From the NCBI RefSeq assembly GCF_001436375.1, contig NZ_AZGA01000077.1, forward strand, positions 53,477 through 117,476: 64,000 nucleotides of DNA, given 5' to 3'. The stretch's first letter is position 1. Every line of letters begins with the position of its first letter. The stretch comes from Agrilactobacillus composti DSM 18527 = JCM 14202. Lineage in GTDB: Bacteria; Bacillota; Bacilli; Lactobacillales; Lactobacillaceae. The notes beneath the pieces are model-generated. The model did no database searches and was not told the origin of the DNA. It saw nothing but the letters and a program-made list of their open reading frames with translations. This document shows positions 9,428 to 18,015 of the stretch, piece after piece. The position numbers and the translations under genes are program-made.

Positions 9428-11263
9428 ATGAGCCGTTTATCCTTGGATACAACCACCGCCGCGGAAAAAACTGCGGCAGCCTTATATCAGTCGGTGCAAT
9501 TGCGCATGGCCGTCACCCCCACTTCGGTGTGTCCGGTGGAAATCGCCAGCGCATATGCTAAGTTGTGTCACAGCCAAAGTTGTGGCAAATGTGTCCCTTG
9601 CCGGATTGGCTTAGGCCAATTGGGCGAACTTTTAGACGAAGTTAAGACTGGTCATGGCTCTGAGGCCACCTTAGACCTGATTGAACGCACCGCTCGCAGT
9701 ATTAAGAATTCCGCTGATTGTGCCATTGGCTATCAAGCCGCGGCCGAAGTCCTGCGGGATGTGATCGCCTTTCGCCCTGATTTTGAAAACCACTTAGAAA
9801 AAGGTTATTGCCTAGCACCCCACCAAGGTATCCCGTGTGTGCGGGAATGCCCGGCCCATGTGGATATTCCTGGCTATATTGCTTTGATTGGCGCCCATCG
9901 CAACGATGAAGCCGTACAATTGATTCGCCAAGACAATCCTTTTCCCACGGCCTGTGCCTTTGTTTGTGAACATCCTTGTGAAAATCAATGCCGCCGGAAC
10001 ATCGTGGATAAAAGTATCAATATCCGGGGTTTGAAAACCTATGCGGTGGACAATGCGGCCATTGATATCTTACCCATGCCAAAAGCTGCCCCCACGGGTA
10101 AAAAAATTGGCGTCATTGGCGGGGGCCCCAGCGGCTTGACCGCAGCCTTTTACCTGCAACTCATGGGCCATTCGGTCACCGTTTATGAAAAACGCCACCA
10201 TTTAGGGGGCATGTTGCGTTATGGTATTCCTAGCTATCGCTTAGACCGCCATGACCTGCAACGGGATATTGATTCGATCCTCACCACCGGTGTTCAGGTC
10301 CACATGGACTATGACATTGCCAGCGTGGCTGATTTCCAGAAGCTCCAAGCTGATAACGACGCCCTGTACATTGCCATTGGCGCCCACAGTGATAAAAAAC
10401 TGCGGATCCCTAATGAAGATGCCCAGGGGGTGCTTTCTGCCGTGGAATTACTCCGGGGCATTGGCGACCATAAAATGCCGGACTTCTCCGGTAAAAAAGT
10501 CGTCGTCGTGGGCGGGGGCAACGTGGCCATGGATGTGGCCCGCTCTTCCGTTCGCTTGGGGGCTGAAAAGGTCACCGTGGCCTATCGCCGCCGCCAAGAA
10601 GATATGACGGCTTTGCCCGATGAAGTCCAAGGGGCCATTGCCGAGGGCTGTGTGATAGCTGAACTCATGGCCCCCATCAAAGTGGAGGTGGATGATCAAG
10701 ATCAAGCCACCGCTTTGTGGGTCCAACCGCAAATCGTGGGTCCTTACGATCGCAAAGGCCGGCCAGCACCTCGAGATGCGGCCGTGGACCCGGTCCGCTT
10801 AGAAGCTGATATCGTCATTGTCCCCATTGGTCAAAACGTGGACAGTGACATGTTTGAAGCTGCTGGCTTACCTCGAAAATGGCAAAATCTAGCGGCTAGT
10901 AACGCCACCGACTTCCCAGATAATGCTGGGATCTTCTCTGGCGGGGATTGTGTCACCGGCCCAGCGACGGTTATTAAAGCCATTGCTGCTGGGAAAGTGG
11001 CTGCCGCCAATATGGATAGTTATTTAGGGTTCAATCACCATATCCATGCCGATATTGACATTCCGGACCCCCAACTCAACGATCCCGTACCTTGTGGCCG
11101 CATGGCGCTCAAAGAGCGACCTGCAGCGGCTCGACGTCAAGATTTTGAAAACATGGCCCTACCCACCAGTGATGAGGAGGCGGCCCAAGAAGCCGCCCGT
11201 TGCTTACGGTGTGATCATTTCGGCTATGCTGCCTTTCGTGGGGGGAGGGAAACCCAATGGTAA
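9428..11263 (+). CDS. Hydrogenase-linked flavoprotein: NuoF-type Fe-S domain fused to GltD-like NAD(P)H oxidoreductase
   Basis: 611 aa from the ATG at 9428 (AGAAAGGA upstream; a TTG start 15 codons earlier is less likely). Domain order: NuoF-type 4Fe-4S domain (CGKCVPCRIG ... DCAIG, about 50-105), GltD/DPYD-type N-terminal Fe-S domain (CVRECPAHVDIPGYI; CEHPCENQCRR), FAD Rossmann (GVIGGGPSGLTAAF), NAD(P)H Rossmann (VVVGGGNVAMDVARS), and CLRC near the C-terminus. Its stop overlaps the hydrogenase start by 7 bp, so it very likely supplies or accepts the hydrogenase electrons through NAD(P)H. Whether it bifurcates electrons cannot be told from sequence. Confidence 0.85.
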   Translation: MSRLSLDTTTAAEKTAAALYQSVQLRMAVTPTSVCPVEIASAYAKLCHSQSCGKCVPCRIGLGQLGELLDEVKTGHGSEATLDLIERTARSIKNSADCAIGYQAAAEVLRDVIAFRPDFENHLEKGYCLAPHQGIPCVRECPAHVDIPGYIALIGAHRNDEAVQLIRQDNPFPTACAFVCEHPCENQCRRNIVDKSINIRGLKTYAVDNAAIDILPMPKAAPTGKKIGVIGGGPSGLTAAFYLQLMGHSVTVYEKRHHLGGMLRYGIPSYRLDRHDLQRDIDSILTTGVQVHMDYDIASVADFQKLQADNDALYIAIGAHSDKKLRIPNEDAQGVLSAVELLRGIGDHKMPDFSGKKVVVVGGGNVAMDVARSSVRLGAEKVTVAYRRRQEDMTALPDEVQGAIAEGCVIAELMAPIKVEVDDQDQATALWVQPQIVGPYDRKGRPAPRDAAVDPVRLEADIVIVPIGQNVDSDMFEAAGLPRKWQNLAASNATDFPDNAGIFSGGDCVTGPATVIKAIAAGKVAAANMDSYLGFNHHIHADIDIPDPQLNDPVPCGRMALKERPAAARRQDFENMALPTSDEEAAQEAARCLRCDHFGYAAFRGGRETQW

Positions 11264-12978
11264 AATTAACAATTGATGAAACAGTCATGGAGGTGCCAAC
11301 TGGCACCACCATTTTAGAAGCTGCCCGCAGTCACGGGATAAATATCCCTACCCTTTGTTATTATAAAAATTTAAATGATATCGGTGCCTGTCGGGTCTGT
11401 TTGGTGGAATTAAAAGACAAAGACAAGCTGGTCACCGCCTGCAACACCAATGTAGCTGAAGATATGGTGGTGTATACTAACACACCAGCTGTCCGTGAAG
11501 CCCGCCAAACCAACGTGGAATTAATTTTAAGTCAGCACCGGGTGGCCTGTACCAGCTGTGTCCGGGGGGGTAATTGCAGCTTGCAGACCCTGTCCAACCA
11601 GCTAGGCGCAAAAGAACCCGCCTATCAAGAAGAATGGGCGGACAATCAATGGGATATGACTTTCCCATTGATTCGGGATAACAGTAAATGTATTAAGTGC
11701 ATGCGCTGCATTCAAGTCTGTGATCATATTCAAAGCCTCCACGTTTGGGACGTCTTATACCCCGGGACCCAAAGCACCATTGGGGTTCATGAAAATAAAG
11801 CCATCTGTGACTCTAACTGTTCTTTATGTGGCCAGTGCATCACCCATTGTCCCGTGGGAGCTTTAAGCGAACGGGATGATGTGGGTCGGATGAAAAAAGC
11901 CTTGGCTGACCCTAACGTTACAACTGTTGTCCAAATCGCCCCAGCGATTCGGACCGCTTGGGGGGAAGCGTTTGGCTTGACCCCTCAAGAAGCCACTGTC
12001 CAACGCCTGGCCACCATTTTGCGGCATATTGGTTTTGATATTGTCTTTGATACGACTTTCTCCGCAGATTTGACCATCATGGAAGAAAGTTCAGAATTCT
12101 TAAAATTCATGCAACATAAACAACCCGATGACCTACCCATGTTCACCTCCTGCTGTCCGGGTTGGGTCCGCTTTGCCAAATCCGAATACCCAGAACTCTT
12201 GGACCAACTGTCCACCTCTAAATCCCCGCAACAAATGTTTGGGGCGGTCACCAAGACCTGGTATGCCGATAAAATCGGCTTAACGCCAAAACAAATCTTC
12301 TCCGTATCCATCATGCCCTGCGTGGCTAAAAAGGCCGAAGCAGAACTCCCCAGCATGACCAGAGATGACGGTACCCCAGATGTGGATTTGGTTTTAACAA
12401 CGCGGGAAATTACGCGTATGATTAAGAGTGAGTACTTGGATCCGAAAAACTTTGCCGAGAGTCGCTTAGACGACCCACTGGGCATTGGCAGCGGCGCCGG
12501 GGTCATCTTTGGCTCCACTGGTGGGGTCATGGAAGCGGCTTTACGGTCAGCTTATTACTTCGTCAATGGTGAAAACGCAGATGCCGACACCTTTAAAGCA
12601 GTTCGGGGTGAAAATGGCTGTCGGGAAGTCACCACCCAATTAGGGGGTAAAGACGTTAAAGCCATTGTGGTCAACGGCCTAGCAAACACCCGCCAGTTGA
12701 TTGAAAACCTGAAGGCTGGCAAGGTTCATTGTGACTTCGTGGAAGTCATGGCTTGCCCTGGGGGTTGTGTGGGCGGTGGCGGTCAACCTATCCATGATGG
12801 GGAGGAAATGGCCGCCCGTCGTGCGCCAACCTTGTATCGCCTAGATCACAATGACCAATTGCGCTTCTCCCACGATAATCCATCCATCAAGATGGTTTAT
12901 CAAGAATACCTTGGTGACCCGCTGTCTGACACGGCTGAGCACTTACTGCACACGCACCACGTGGCTTCAGAACGTTAG
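11257..12978 (+). CDS. hydA: [FeFe]-hydrogenase, catalytic subunit
   Basis: 573 aa. N-terminal [2Fe-2S] ferredoxin domain (Cys34, 45, 48, 62), His-ligated cluster (HRVACTSCVRGGNC), two [4Fe-4S] motifs (CIKCMRCIQVC; CSLCGQCITHCP), then all three H-cluster motifs: TSCCPGW, MPCVAKKAE and MACPGGCVGGGGQP. Every ligand cysteine is present, so it should be catalytically competent (2H+ + 2e- to H2) if the HydE/F/G maturases exist; none is encoded in this window. Translationally coupled to the flavoprotein (ATG overlaps its stop). Cytoplasmic, no signal peptide. Confidence 0.95.
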   Translation: MVKLTIDETVMEVPTGTTILEAARSHGINIPTLCYYKNLNDIGACRVCLVELKDKDKLVTACNTNVAEDMVVYTNTPAVREARQTNVELILSQHRVACTSCVRGGNCSLQTLSNQLGAKEPAYQEEWADNQWDMTFPLIRDNSKCIKCMRCIQVCDHIQSLHVWDVLYPGTQSTIGVHENKAICDSNCSLCGQCITHCPVGALSERDDVGRMKKALADPNVTTVVQIAPAIRTAWGEAFGLTPQEATVQRLATILRHIGFDIVFDTTFSADLTIMEESSEFLKFMQHKQPDDLPMFTSCCPGWVRFAKSEYPELLDQLSTSKSPQQMFGAVTKTWYADKIGLTPKQIFSVSIMPCVAKKAEAELPSMTRDDGTPDVDLVLTTREITRMIKSEYLDPKNFAESRLDDPLGIGSGAGVIFGSTGGVMEAALRSAYYFVNGENADADTFKAVRGENGCREVTTQLGGKDVKAIVVNGLANTRQLIENLKAGKVHCDFVEVMACPGGCVGGGGQPIHDGEEMAARRAPTLYRLDHNDQLRFSHDNPSIKMVYQEYLGDPLSDTAEHLLHTHHVASER

Positions 12979-13029
12979 AAGTCACCTCAAAGTAACGCTG
13001 TCTGTTTTTTCAAGGGGAGGAGATTTATC

Positions 13030-13575
13030 ATGAAAGAAACACCAGCAAAGTGGATTACCAAAACCGCAATTTTTCTAGCCATTTTAATTGCCTTTCAAGC
13101 TGTCACTGCACCCTTACAAATGACTTTGATCACTGGTTCCTTAGTGAATTTGACCTTGATCATGACCGTGATTTTAGCTGGTTTGTCCAGTGGCATCACG
13201 GTAGCAGCCATTTCACCGATCATGGCCTTCATGGTGGGGATTGGGCCAAAATTATTGCCTTTGATTCCTTGTATCATGGTGGGGAACGTGGTCTTGGTGT
13301 TGATTTGGTACTTCGTGGTCATGAAGCTGCGTTTATCAGATATCGTCAAGTACGTCATCGCCACCATCAGTGCCGCAGTGGTGAAGTTCATCGTCTTGTA
13401 CCTGTTAGTGGTACAAATGATGATTCCATTGCTAGGCATCCCAGCCATGCAAAGTAAACTGATTTCCACCATGTTCTCTTTGCCACAGCTGATCACCGCT
13501 TTAATTGGTGGCGTCATTGCAATCTTATTATTACCAATGCTCACCAACGTTGCCCGTAAGAAGGGCTGGAACTAG
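13030..13575 (+). CDS. Small integral membrane protein of the hydrogenase operon (ECF S-component-like)
   Basis: 181 aa, five to six hydrophobic helices and a basic tail (ARKKGWN). The short-helix pattern with SSGITVAAISPIMAF resembles ECF-transporter substrate-binding (S) components, but no ligand signature is clear. AAGGGGAGG is a strong ribosome site 52 bp after the hydA stop, and a terminator follows directly, so it is the last gene of the operon. A cofactor- or metal-supply role for the hydrogenase is speculation. Confidence 0.6.
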   Translation: MKETPAKWITKTAIFLAILIAFQAVTAPLQMTLITGSLVNLTLIMTVILAGLSSGITVAAISPIMAFMVGIGPKLLPLIPCIMVGNVVLVLIWYFVVMKLRLSDIVKYVIATISAAVVKFIVLYLLVVQMMIPLLGIPAMQSKLISTMFSLPQLITALIGGVIAILLLPMLTNVARKKGWN

Positions 13576-13585
13576 CGCTAGTCTA

Positions 13586-13631
13586 AAATAAGCCTATCCC
13601 AACGAAATTTCTGGTTGGGGTAGGCTTATTT
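13586..13631. terminator. Bidirectional terminator between the hydrogenase operon and TMEM175
   Basis: AAATAAGCCTATCCCAAC pairs with GTTGGGGTAGGCTTATTT over 18 bases with a 10-base loop, and T-runs occur on both sides. Confidence 0.9.
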
Positions 13632-13635
13632 TTGT

Positions 13636-14232
13636 TTAAAACAACTTATCACTGTCTGAATTGGAACGGGCGCCGATAAAAATAATTTCAGCGGCCACTA
13701 AAAGCAACTGAATGGCCGGGTAGAAAATCAACACCACCACCGTCGCAATAACGTGCAAACTGGCTGTTTGCCAGTGGCTGAGAAAACGGTAGATCAACAT
13801 GCTGTGAATACTTTGGGCCACGTCTTCATGGCCATTGGCTGCATTGACCTGGGCAATGAGGTAGCTCAAGAGCATATAAGCAAAGGCCCAAAAAGCATAA
13901 CAGATGGCATAAAAAATCTGGGGTCCCTGGGCCCGCAAATTTTCACCTACCCAAGCGGTGGCCACCGGTAAAAACGAGGTGCTGAACAACCATAAATTAT
14001 TGGCCCAGTAAATCTTCTTCGTGACAAAATGGGTCTTGGCAAACATGTAGTGATGATTATACCAAGCCACCCCGATAAATAAGTACCCAATGGCATAAGA
14101 TATCAAGTAAGGTACTTGATGCAAAATCGCCGTCAGTTTCATGGATTCTGGTGTCTTAAATTCCAGGATCATAATGGTTAAAATAATTGCTAAAACGGCA
14201 TCTGTAAAAGCTTCCACCCGTGATTTGTTCAT
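13636..14232 (-). CDS. TMEM175/DUF1211 family membrane protein, second copy
   Basis: 198 aa, about six helices. N-terminal SRVEAFTDAVLAIILTIMILEF carries the family's filter-helix motif and aligns with the copy at 4443-5051 (same F-T-D-A-V), while the rest diverges. ATG at 14232 follows GGGGAGAGATATTG. Predicted potassium channel by family. Flanked by terminators on both sides, so monocistronic. Confidence 0.8.
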   Translation of the reverse strand: MNKSRVEAFTDAVLAIILTIMILEFKTPESMKLTAILHQVPYLISYAIGYLFIGVAWYNHHYMFAKTHFVTKKIYWANNLWLFSTSFLPVATAWVGENLRAQGPQIFYAICYAFWAFAYMLLSYLIAQVNAANGHEDVAQSIHSMLIYRFLSHWQTASLHVIATVVVLIFYPAIQLLLVAAEIIFIGARSNSDSDKLF

Positions 14233-14308
14233 CAATATCTCTCCCCAATAGACAAGTTATCTTAGTCTAGTAATTGCAGGCCTCATCTGTCAAGTCAGGG
14301 CCATCGTT

Positions 14309-14345
14309 AAAAGACCAACCGCAAAAATTCTGCGGTTGGTCTTTT
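14309..14345. terminator. Terminator at the rarA 3' end
   Basis: AAAAGACCAACCGCA pairs with TGCGGTTGGTCTTTT; T-runs on both strands. On minus it ends rarA. Confidence 0.85.
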
Positions 14346-15670
14346 TAAGCTTTATGGTTGGCCTGCCAAGCTTTGATCTGGGCTAGGCGTTTTTTAAAGC
14401 GATCTTCATGACCTTGTTCGGTGGGCTCATAATACACATGGCCCACTAAGGCGTCGGGCAACGTCTGCATGGTGGTCAATTTGTCCTGGGTGTCATGGGC
14501 ATATTGGTAATTGTCTCCGTAACCTAAGTCAGCCATCAACTTGGTGGGAGCATTGCGTAATTGCAGGGGAACGGGTTCATTGATGGTGTGCTTCACATCT
14601 GCTTCAGCGCGGGTCGTGGCTTTATAAATGGCGTTAGATTTAGGGGCCAGGGCCAAATAAGTCACGGCCTCCGTGAGGTGCACGTTACATTCTGGCATCC
14701 CCAAAAATTGACAGGCTTGAAAGACATTAATGGCCACATTTAAAGCGTTGGTATCCGCCAGGCCAATATCTTCACTGGCAAAACGTACCAAGCGCCGGGC
14801 AATGTATAAGGGGTCTTCACCCCCGGTGAGCATGCGGGTCAGCCAGTAAATGGCCGCATCGGCATCACTATTGCGCATGGATTTATGCAGTGCTGAAATA
14901 ATATTATAGTGTTCTTCCCCATGTTTATCGTAAAGAAAGGAACGGGTATTCATCAATTGTTCCAAACTCGTCTGGGTCACCGTGACGGTTTGGCCCTGAC
15001 GTTGGCCGTTGTTCACCGCCATTTCCAACGTATTCAGAGCCACCCGGGCATCCCCGTTGGCAAATTCACCCATAGCTTGAAGGGCTTCGGGGGCCAATTT
15101 CACCGTTAATTTGGGAAAGCCCTGGGGATTGGCCAAAGCTTGTTTTAATAACTGTTCAATATCAGCTGCGGTCAAAGGTTGCAGGACAAAAACCTTCAAC
15201 CGGGACAAAAGCGCTGAGTTGATTTCAAAAGAGGGATTCTCGGTGGTGGCCCCAATTAAGGTAATACTACCCTGCTCCACAAAGGGCAAGAACGCATCTT
15301 GTTGGGCCTTGTTAAAGCGATGGATTTCATCCACAAAGACAATGGTCTTCCCACCCATTGCCCGACTGGCGGCGGCATTTTTCATAAGGTCGCGGATGTC
15401 CTTGATGCCGCTGGTCACGGCGCTGAAAGTTTTAAAGTCAGCCTGGGTCTGGCGGGCAATGATTTCTGCCAAGGTGGTCTTCCCCACACCTGGTGGGCCC
15501 CAAAAGATCATGGAGGGCAATTGATCACTTTCAATGATTTCCCGCAACACCTTGTGGGGACCCAAAAGCTGACTTTGCCCCACAAACTGAGCTAGTGTCT
15601 TGGGCCGCACCCGGCTGGCTAAGGGTTCATTATGGGCATTGTTAGCGGCAAATAAAGATTCTTGTTTCAA
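14345..15670 (-). CDS. rarA: Replication-associated recombination protein A (MgsA/RarA AAA+ ATPase)
   Basis: 441 aa clamp-loader-like AAA+ ATPase acting at stalled replication forks. Seen: RPKTLAQFVGQSQLLG, Walker A GPPGVGKTT, Walker B VFVDEIHRFNKAQQDAFLP, sensor 1 GATTENPSFEI, and the conserved C-terminal MRNSDADAAIYWLTRML and GYGDNYQYAHD blocks. TTG start at 15670 with AAGGTG eight bases upstream. Full length. Confidence 0.93.
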   Translation of the reverse strand: MKQESLFAANNAHNEPLASRVRPKTLAQFVGQSQLLGPHKVLREIIESDQLPSMIFWGPPGVGKTTLAEIIARQTQADFKTFSAVTSGIKDIRDLMKNAAASRAMGGKTIVFVDEIHRFNKAQQDAFLPFVEQGSITLIGATTENPSFEINSALLSRLKVFVLQPLTAADIEQLLKQALANPQGFPKLTVKLAPEALQAMGEFANGDARVALNTLEMAVNNGQRQGQTVTVTQTSLEQLMNTRSFLYDKHGEEHYNIISALHKSMRNSDADAAIYWLTRMLTGGEDPLYIARRLVRFASEDIGLADTNALNVAINVFQACQFLGMPECNVHLTEAVTYLALAPKSNAIYKATTRAEADVKHTINEPVPLQLRNAPTKLMADLGYGDNYQYAHDTQDKLTTMQTLPDALVGHVYYEPTEQGHEDRFKKRLAQIKAWQANHKA

Positions 15671-15749
15671 AGCAAAACACCTTCTCTAAATGATTGGCGT
15701 GTTAGTTTATAGCGTCGGAACGTATGTTTATTATAACACGACCCAGCTA

Positions 15750-15779
15750 AAAAATCCCCGCCCATCCTGGGCAGGGACT
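15750..15779 (-). terminator. Terminator of the small secreted protein gene
   Basis: On the minus strand GTCCCTGCCC pairs with GGGCGGGGA, followed by TTTTTT. Confidence 0.8.
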
Positions 15780-15787
15780 TATTTGCT

Positions 15788-16150
15788 TTAAGAAGCCAAT
15801 TCACCTGGGAAATATGTTCCTTCCCGGGCCAAAATCCATTGGCTATCGGTGCCTAGTTTCAATAATTGTAAGCCGTTGACGTAAGCCACGGCGTAAACCG
15901 GATAGGCCATGTCGGCTTTAGCAACACCCGTGATATTGCCGGCTAGGTCAAATAACGTGACACTTTTAGCCGTCAGCAACCGGCCGGACAAAGGATAGAC
16001 CTTGACTGGTTCTTGATCGGGCCTAGCAGCGGCTTGGACCACACTGGTAGCTGCGGTTGTGGCGGGCAAGGGCACACTAATGGTGACGGTACTCAAAAGC
16101 AGGGCGGCGGCAATTACCAAACGATGCATAATTTTTTTATTGAATTTCAC
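15788..16150 (-). CDS. Small secreted protein with SLAP/SH3-like repeat
   Basis: 120 aa from a GTG at 16150, chosen because AGAGGTG lies eight bases upstream and a classical signal peptide follows (KFNKKIMHRLVIAAALLLSTVTI, cut near ATTAATSVVQAAA). The mature part (VTLFDLAGNITG ... YVNGLQLLKLGTDSQWILARE) resembles the wall-binding SLAP/DUF5776-type repeats of lactobacilli, present once. Likely non-covalently attached to the cell wall. Longer in-frame starts upstream lack a ribosome site. Confidence 0.65.
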   Translation of the reverse strand: MKFNKKIMHRLVIAAALLLSTVTISVPLPATTAATSVVQAAARPDQEPVKVYPLSGRLLTAKSVTLFDLAGNITGVAKADMAYPVYAVAYVNGLQLLKLGTDSQWILAREGTYFPGELAS

Positions 16151-16282
16151 AAAGACACCTCTTAAGCCATATTTTGTTGCTGTTTTAATTGTAGCAAAAC
16201 CCCGCCCAAAATATTGGCTATCCCCCATAAGCCCTTATACCGCAACACTTTCAGACCAATGATGTTAAATAACGGCCGTCAT

Positions 16283-16321
16283 AAAAAGGCCGAATCAAGT
16301 TAAAAAAACTCAATTCAGCCT
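16283..16321 (-). terminator. Terminator downstream of the Fic-like gene
   Basis: On minus, AGGCTGAATTGAGTT can pair with AACTTGATTCGGCCT (with G-U pairs) and is followed by TTTTTATG. Confidence 0.65.
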
Positions 16322-16330
16322 CAACTTAAA

Positions 16331-17029
16331 TTACTTATGGTCAGCTTTAGCACGAACGCTAAGGCCTTGAATACCTTGGGCATAGGTCCATTGCTTAATC
16401 GTGGTCATATCGCCACTTTGATAAAAATCACGGATCAGCTCGTTCCATTCTGCCCATTTGGTTAAAGGTACATTGATCAAACCAGCGCCACCATCGATCA
16501 TAACTTTATTCGCGGCTAGCGTGGCCGTTCGCTTGTTACCATCCCAAAAAATCTGTTGGCGCATATTGTGATATAACACAGTTAATGCCTTATTCGTGGT
16601 GGCCTTTTGTGCATCTGCTAGCAGGTTTTGTAAAAATATGGCCTCGTCTTTTTCGCTCACTGCAGGCGGTTCAAAATAGTCGCCAGCACCCAAATCAACC
16701 CCCCCAGAACCAGTCCTTAATTGGCCTGGGTCTAGAGAATCTTCCGCCGCCACGACGGCATTGATTTTTTTCTCCAAATCAAGACTTAATGGTTGCGTTT
16801 GACTGGTAATTAACTGCCAGCCCCGTTTCAAATTTACAATTGTCAATACATCTGCAACTGGCACCCCGGCCACACTCATGCCGTCCATAATGGTTTGGGT
16901 CTGGGACAAGGTTGTCGTCACGCCTTCAAACCGGGCACTCGTGTGGACGAGTTTCGTAAAATTTGATTTGGCAAAGCGTTTGTTCTCATCAGGGGTAAAT
17001 TGGTACTGATCTGCAAATTCTACGGTCAT
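16331..17029 (-). CDS. Fic-domain protein with a substituted catalytic His
   Basis: 232 aa. The Fic helix is recognisable as QQIFWDGNKRTATLAAN (about residues 142-158). The canonical motif is HPFxxGNGR; here the His-Pro is replaced by Gln-Ile, while the anion-binding DGNKR and the following TA remain. AMP-transfer by the normal mechanism is therefore doubtful. It lies 32 bp behind the second ppx gene on the same strand, so it may be the last gene of the polyphosphate operon. AGAGGGG ribosome site. Target unknown. Confidence 0.75.
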   Translation of the reverse strand: MTVEFADQYQFTPDENKRFAKSNFTKLVHTSARFEGVTTTLSQTQTIMDGMSVAGVPVADVLTIVNLKRGWQLITSQTQPLSLDLEKKINAVVAAEDSLDPGQLRTGSGGVDLGAGDYFEPPAVSEKDEAIFLQNLLADAQKATTNKALTVLYHNMRQQIFWDGNKRTATLAANKVMIDGGAGLINVPLTKWAEWNELIRDFYQSGDMTTIKQWTYAQGIQGLSVRAKADHK

Positions 17030-17061
17030 GTCAACCCCTCTTTACACATAATCTCTAGTAT

Positions 17062-18000
17062 CTAAATCACACCATCATTTTCCAAATCATTCAAATGTTC
17101 ATACAAAATCCCATCCCGCAAACCTTGGCGGGAGAAGATCAGGCGGTCTGAATCCAAATGCCGGGTCAATAAGACCAGCGGGGATAAGCCCCCGGCAATG
17201 ATATCCGCCCGTTCTTTGGACAAACCTGGGATATTTTTGCGGTCGGCCAAATTAGTGGAGATGATTTCATCAAAAATTTCATTGGCCTGTCTAGCGGTCA
17301 TGCGGAAGCCATGGATATCCCAGAATTGCTTAAAGTGGTCCCGACGGCGTTGAATTTTAGCTAGGGTCCGGTTGGAACCCCCCAAAGCCACGATGGGCAT
17401 ATTCTTGCCCCGGTCTAACCACCACAGGTCATTGTAGACATTTTCCATGGCGGTAAACAGCTTGAACAAGCCACTAGCTGAAATCACATCCGGCTCTAAA
17501 TAAGCCTCAGTCAAGTTTACTGATCCCAGGGGAATGCTCATCATATTCACGGCCCGGCGGTTTTGAACTAGAATCAGCTCCGTACTGGCCCCACCCGTAT
17601 CCATGATGACACAATTGACCACGGGCAAGGAATTAATGACCCCTAAATAATCATAGTGGGCCTCGGCACTGCCGGGAATCACTTCCAGATTAATGTCCGC
17701 TTCTTTTTTCACCAGCTTCAAAAATTCCTTTTGATTCACCGCCATGCGGGTGGCAGCCGTGGCCACTGCCCGAATCTTTAAGTTCTCTAAGTTCTTATAA
17801 GATTGGCGAAAACTCTCCAAGGCCGTTAACGTGCGGTCAATGGCTGGTTGTTTCAAAGTCTTCTCCGGACCCATATTTTCAGAAAGTCGCACCGCTTCTT
17901 TTTCAGCCAGGACGGTTTCTGTGGCCCCATCGTCGTCAATTTTGGTGACCGTTAAGCGCACCGAGTTTGAGCCTAAATCTATTACACCGAAATGTTCCAT
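17062..18000 (-). CDS. ppx: Ppx/GppA-family exopolyphosphatase, short form
   Basis: 312 aa, the length of the two-domain ASKHA Ppx/GppA core. Seen: FGVIDLGSNSVRLTV (phosphate 1), VATAATRMA, the catalytic Glu region NLEVIPGSAEAHYDYLG, and MDTGGASTELILV (phosphate 2). Removes terminal phosphate from polyphosphate, or 5'-phosphate from pppGpp. Lies 15 bp after ppk. AGAGGAG ribosome site. Confidence 0.88.
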   Translation of the reverse strand: MEHFGVIDLGSNSVRLTVTKIDDDGATETVLAEKEAVRLSENMGPEKTLKQPAIDRTLTALESFRQSYKNLENLKIRAVATAATRMAVNQKEFLKLVKKEADINLEVIPGSAEAHYDYLGVINSLPVVNCVIMDTGGASTELILVQNRRAVNMMSIPLGSVNLTEAYLEPDVISASGLFKLFTAMENVYNDLWWLDRGKNMPIVALGGSNRTLAKIQRRRDHFKQFWDIHGFRMTARQANEIFDEIISTNLADRKNIPGLSKERADIIAGGLSPLVLLTRHLDSDRLIFSRQGLRDGILYEHLNDLENDGVI

Positions 18001-18015
18001 CTGTGAAAAACTCCT

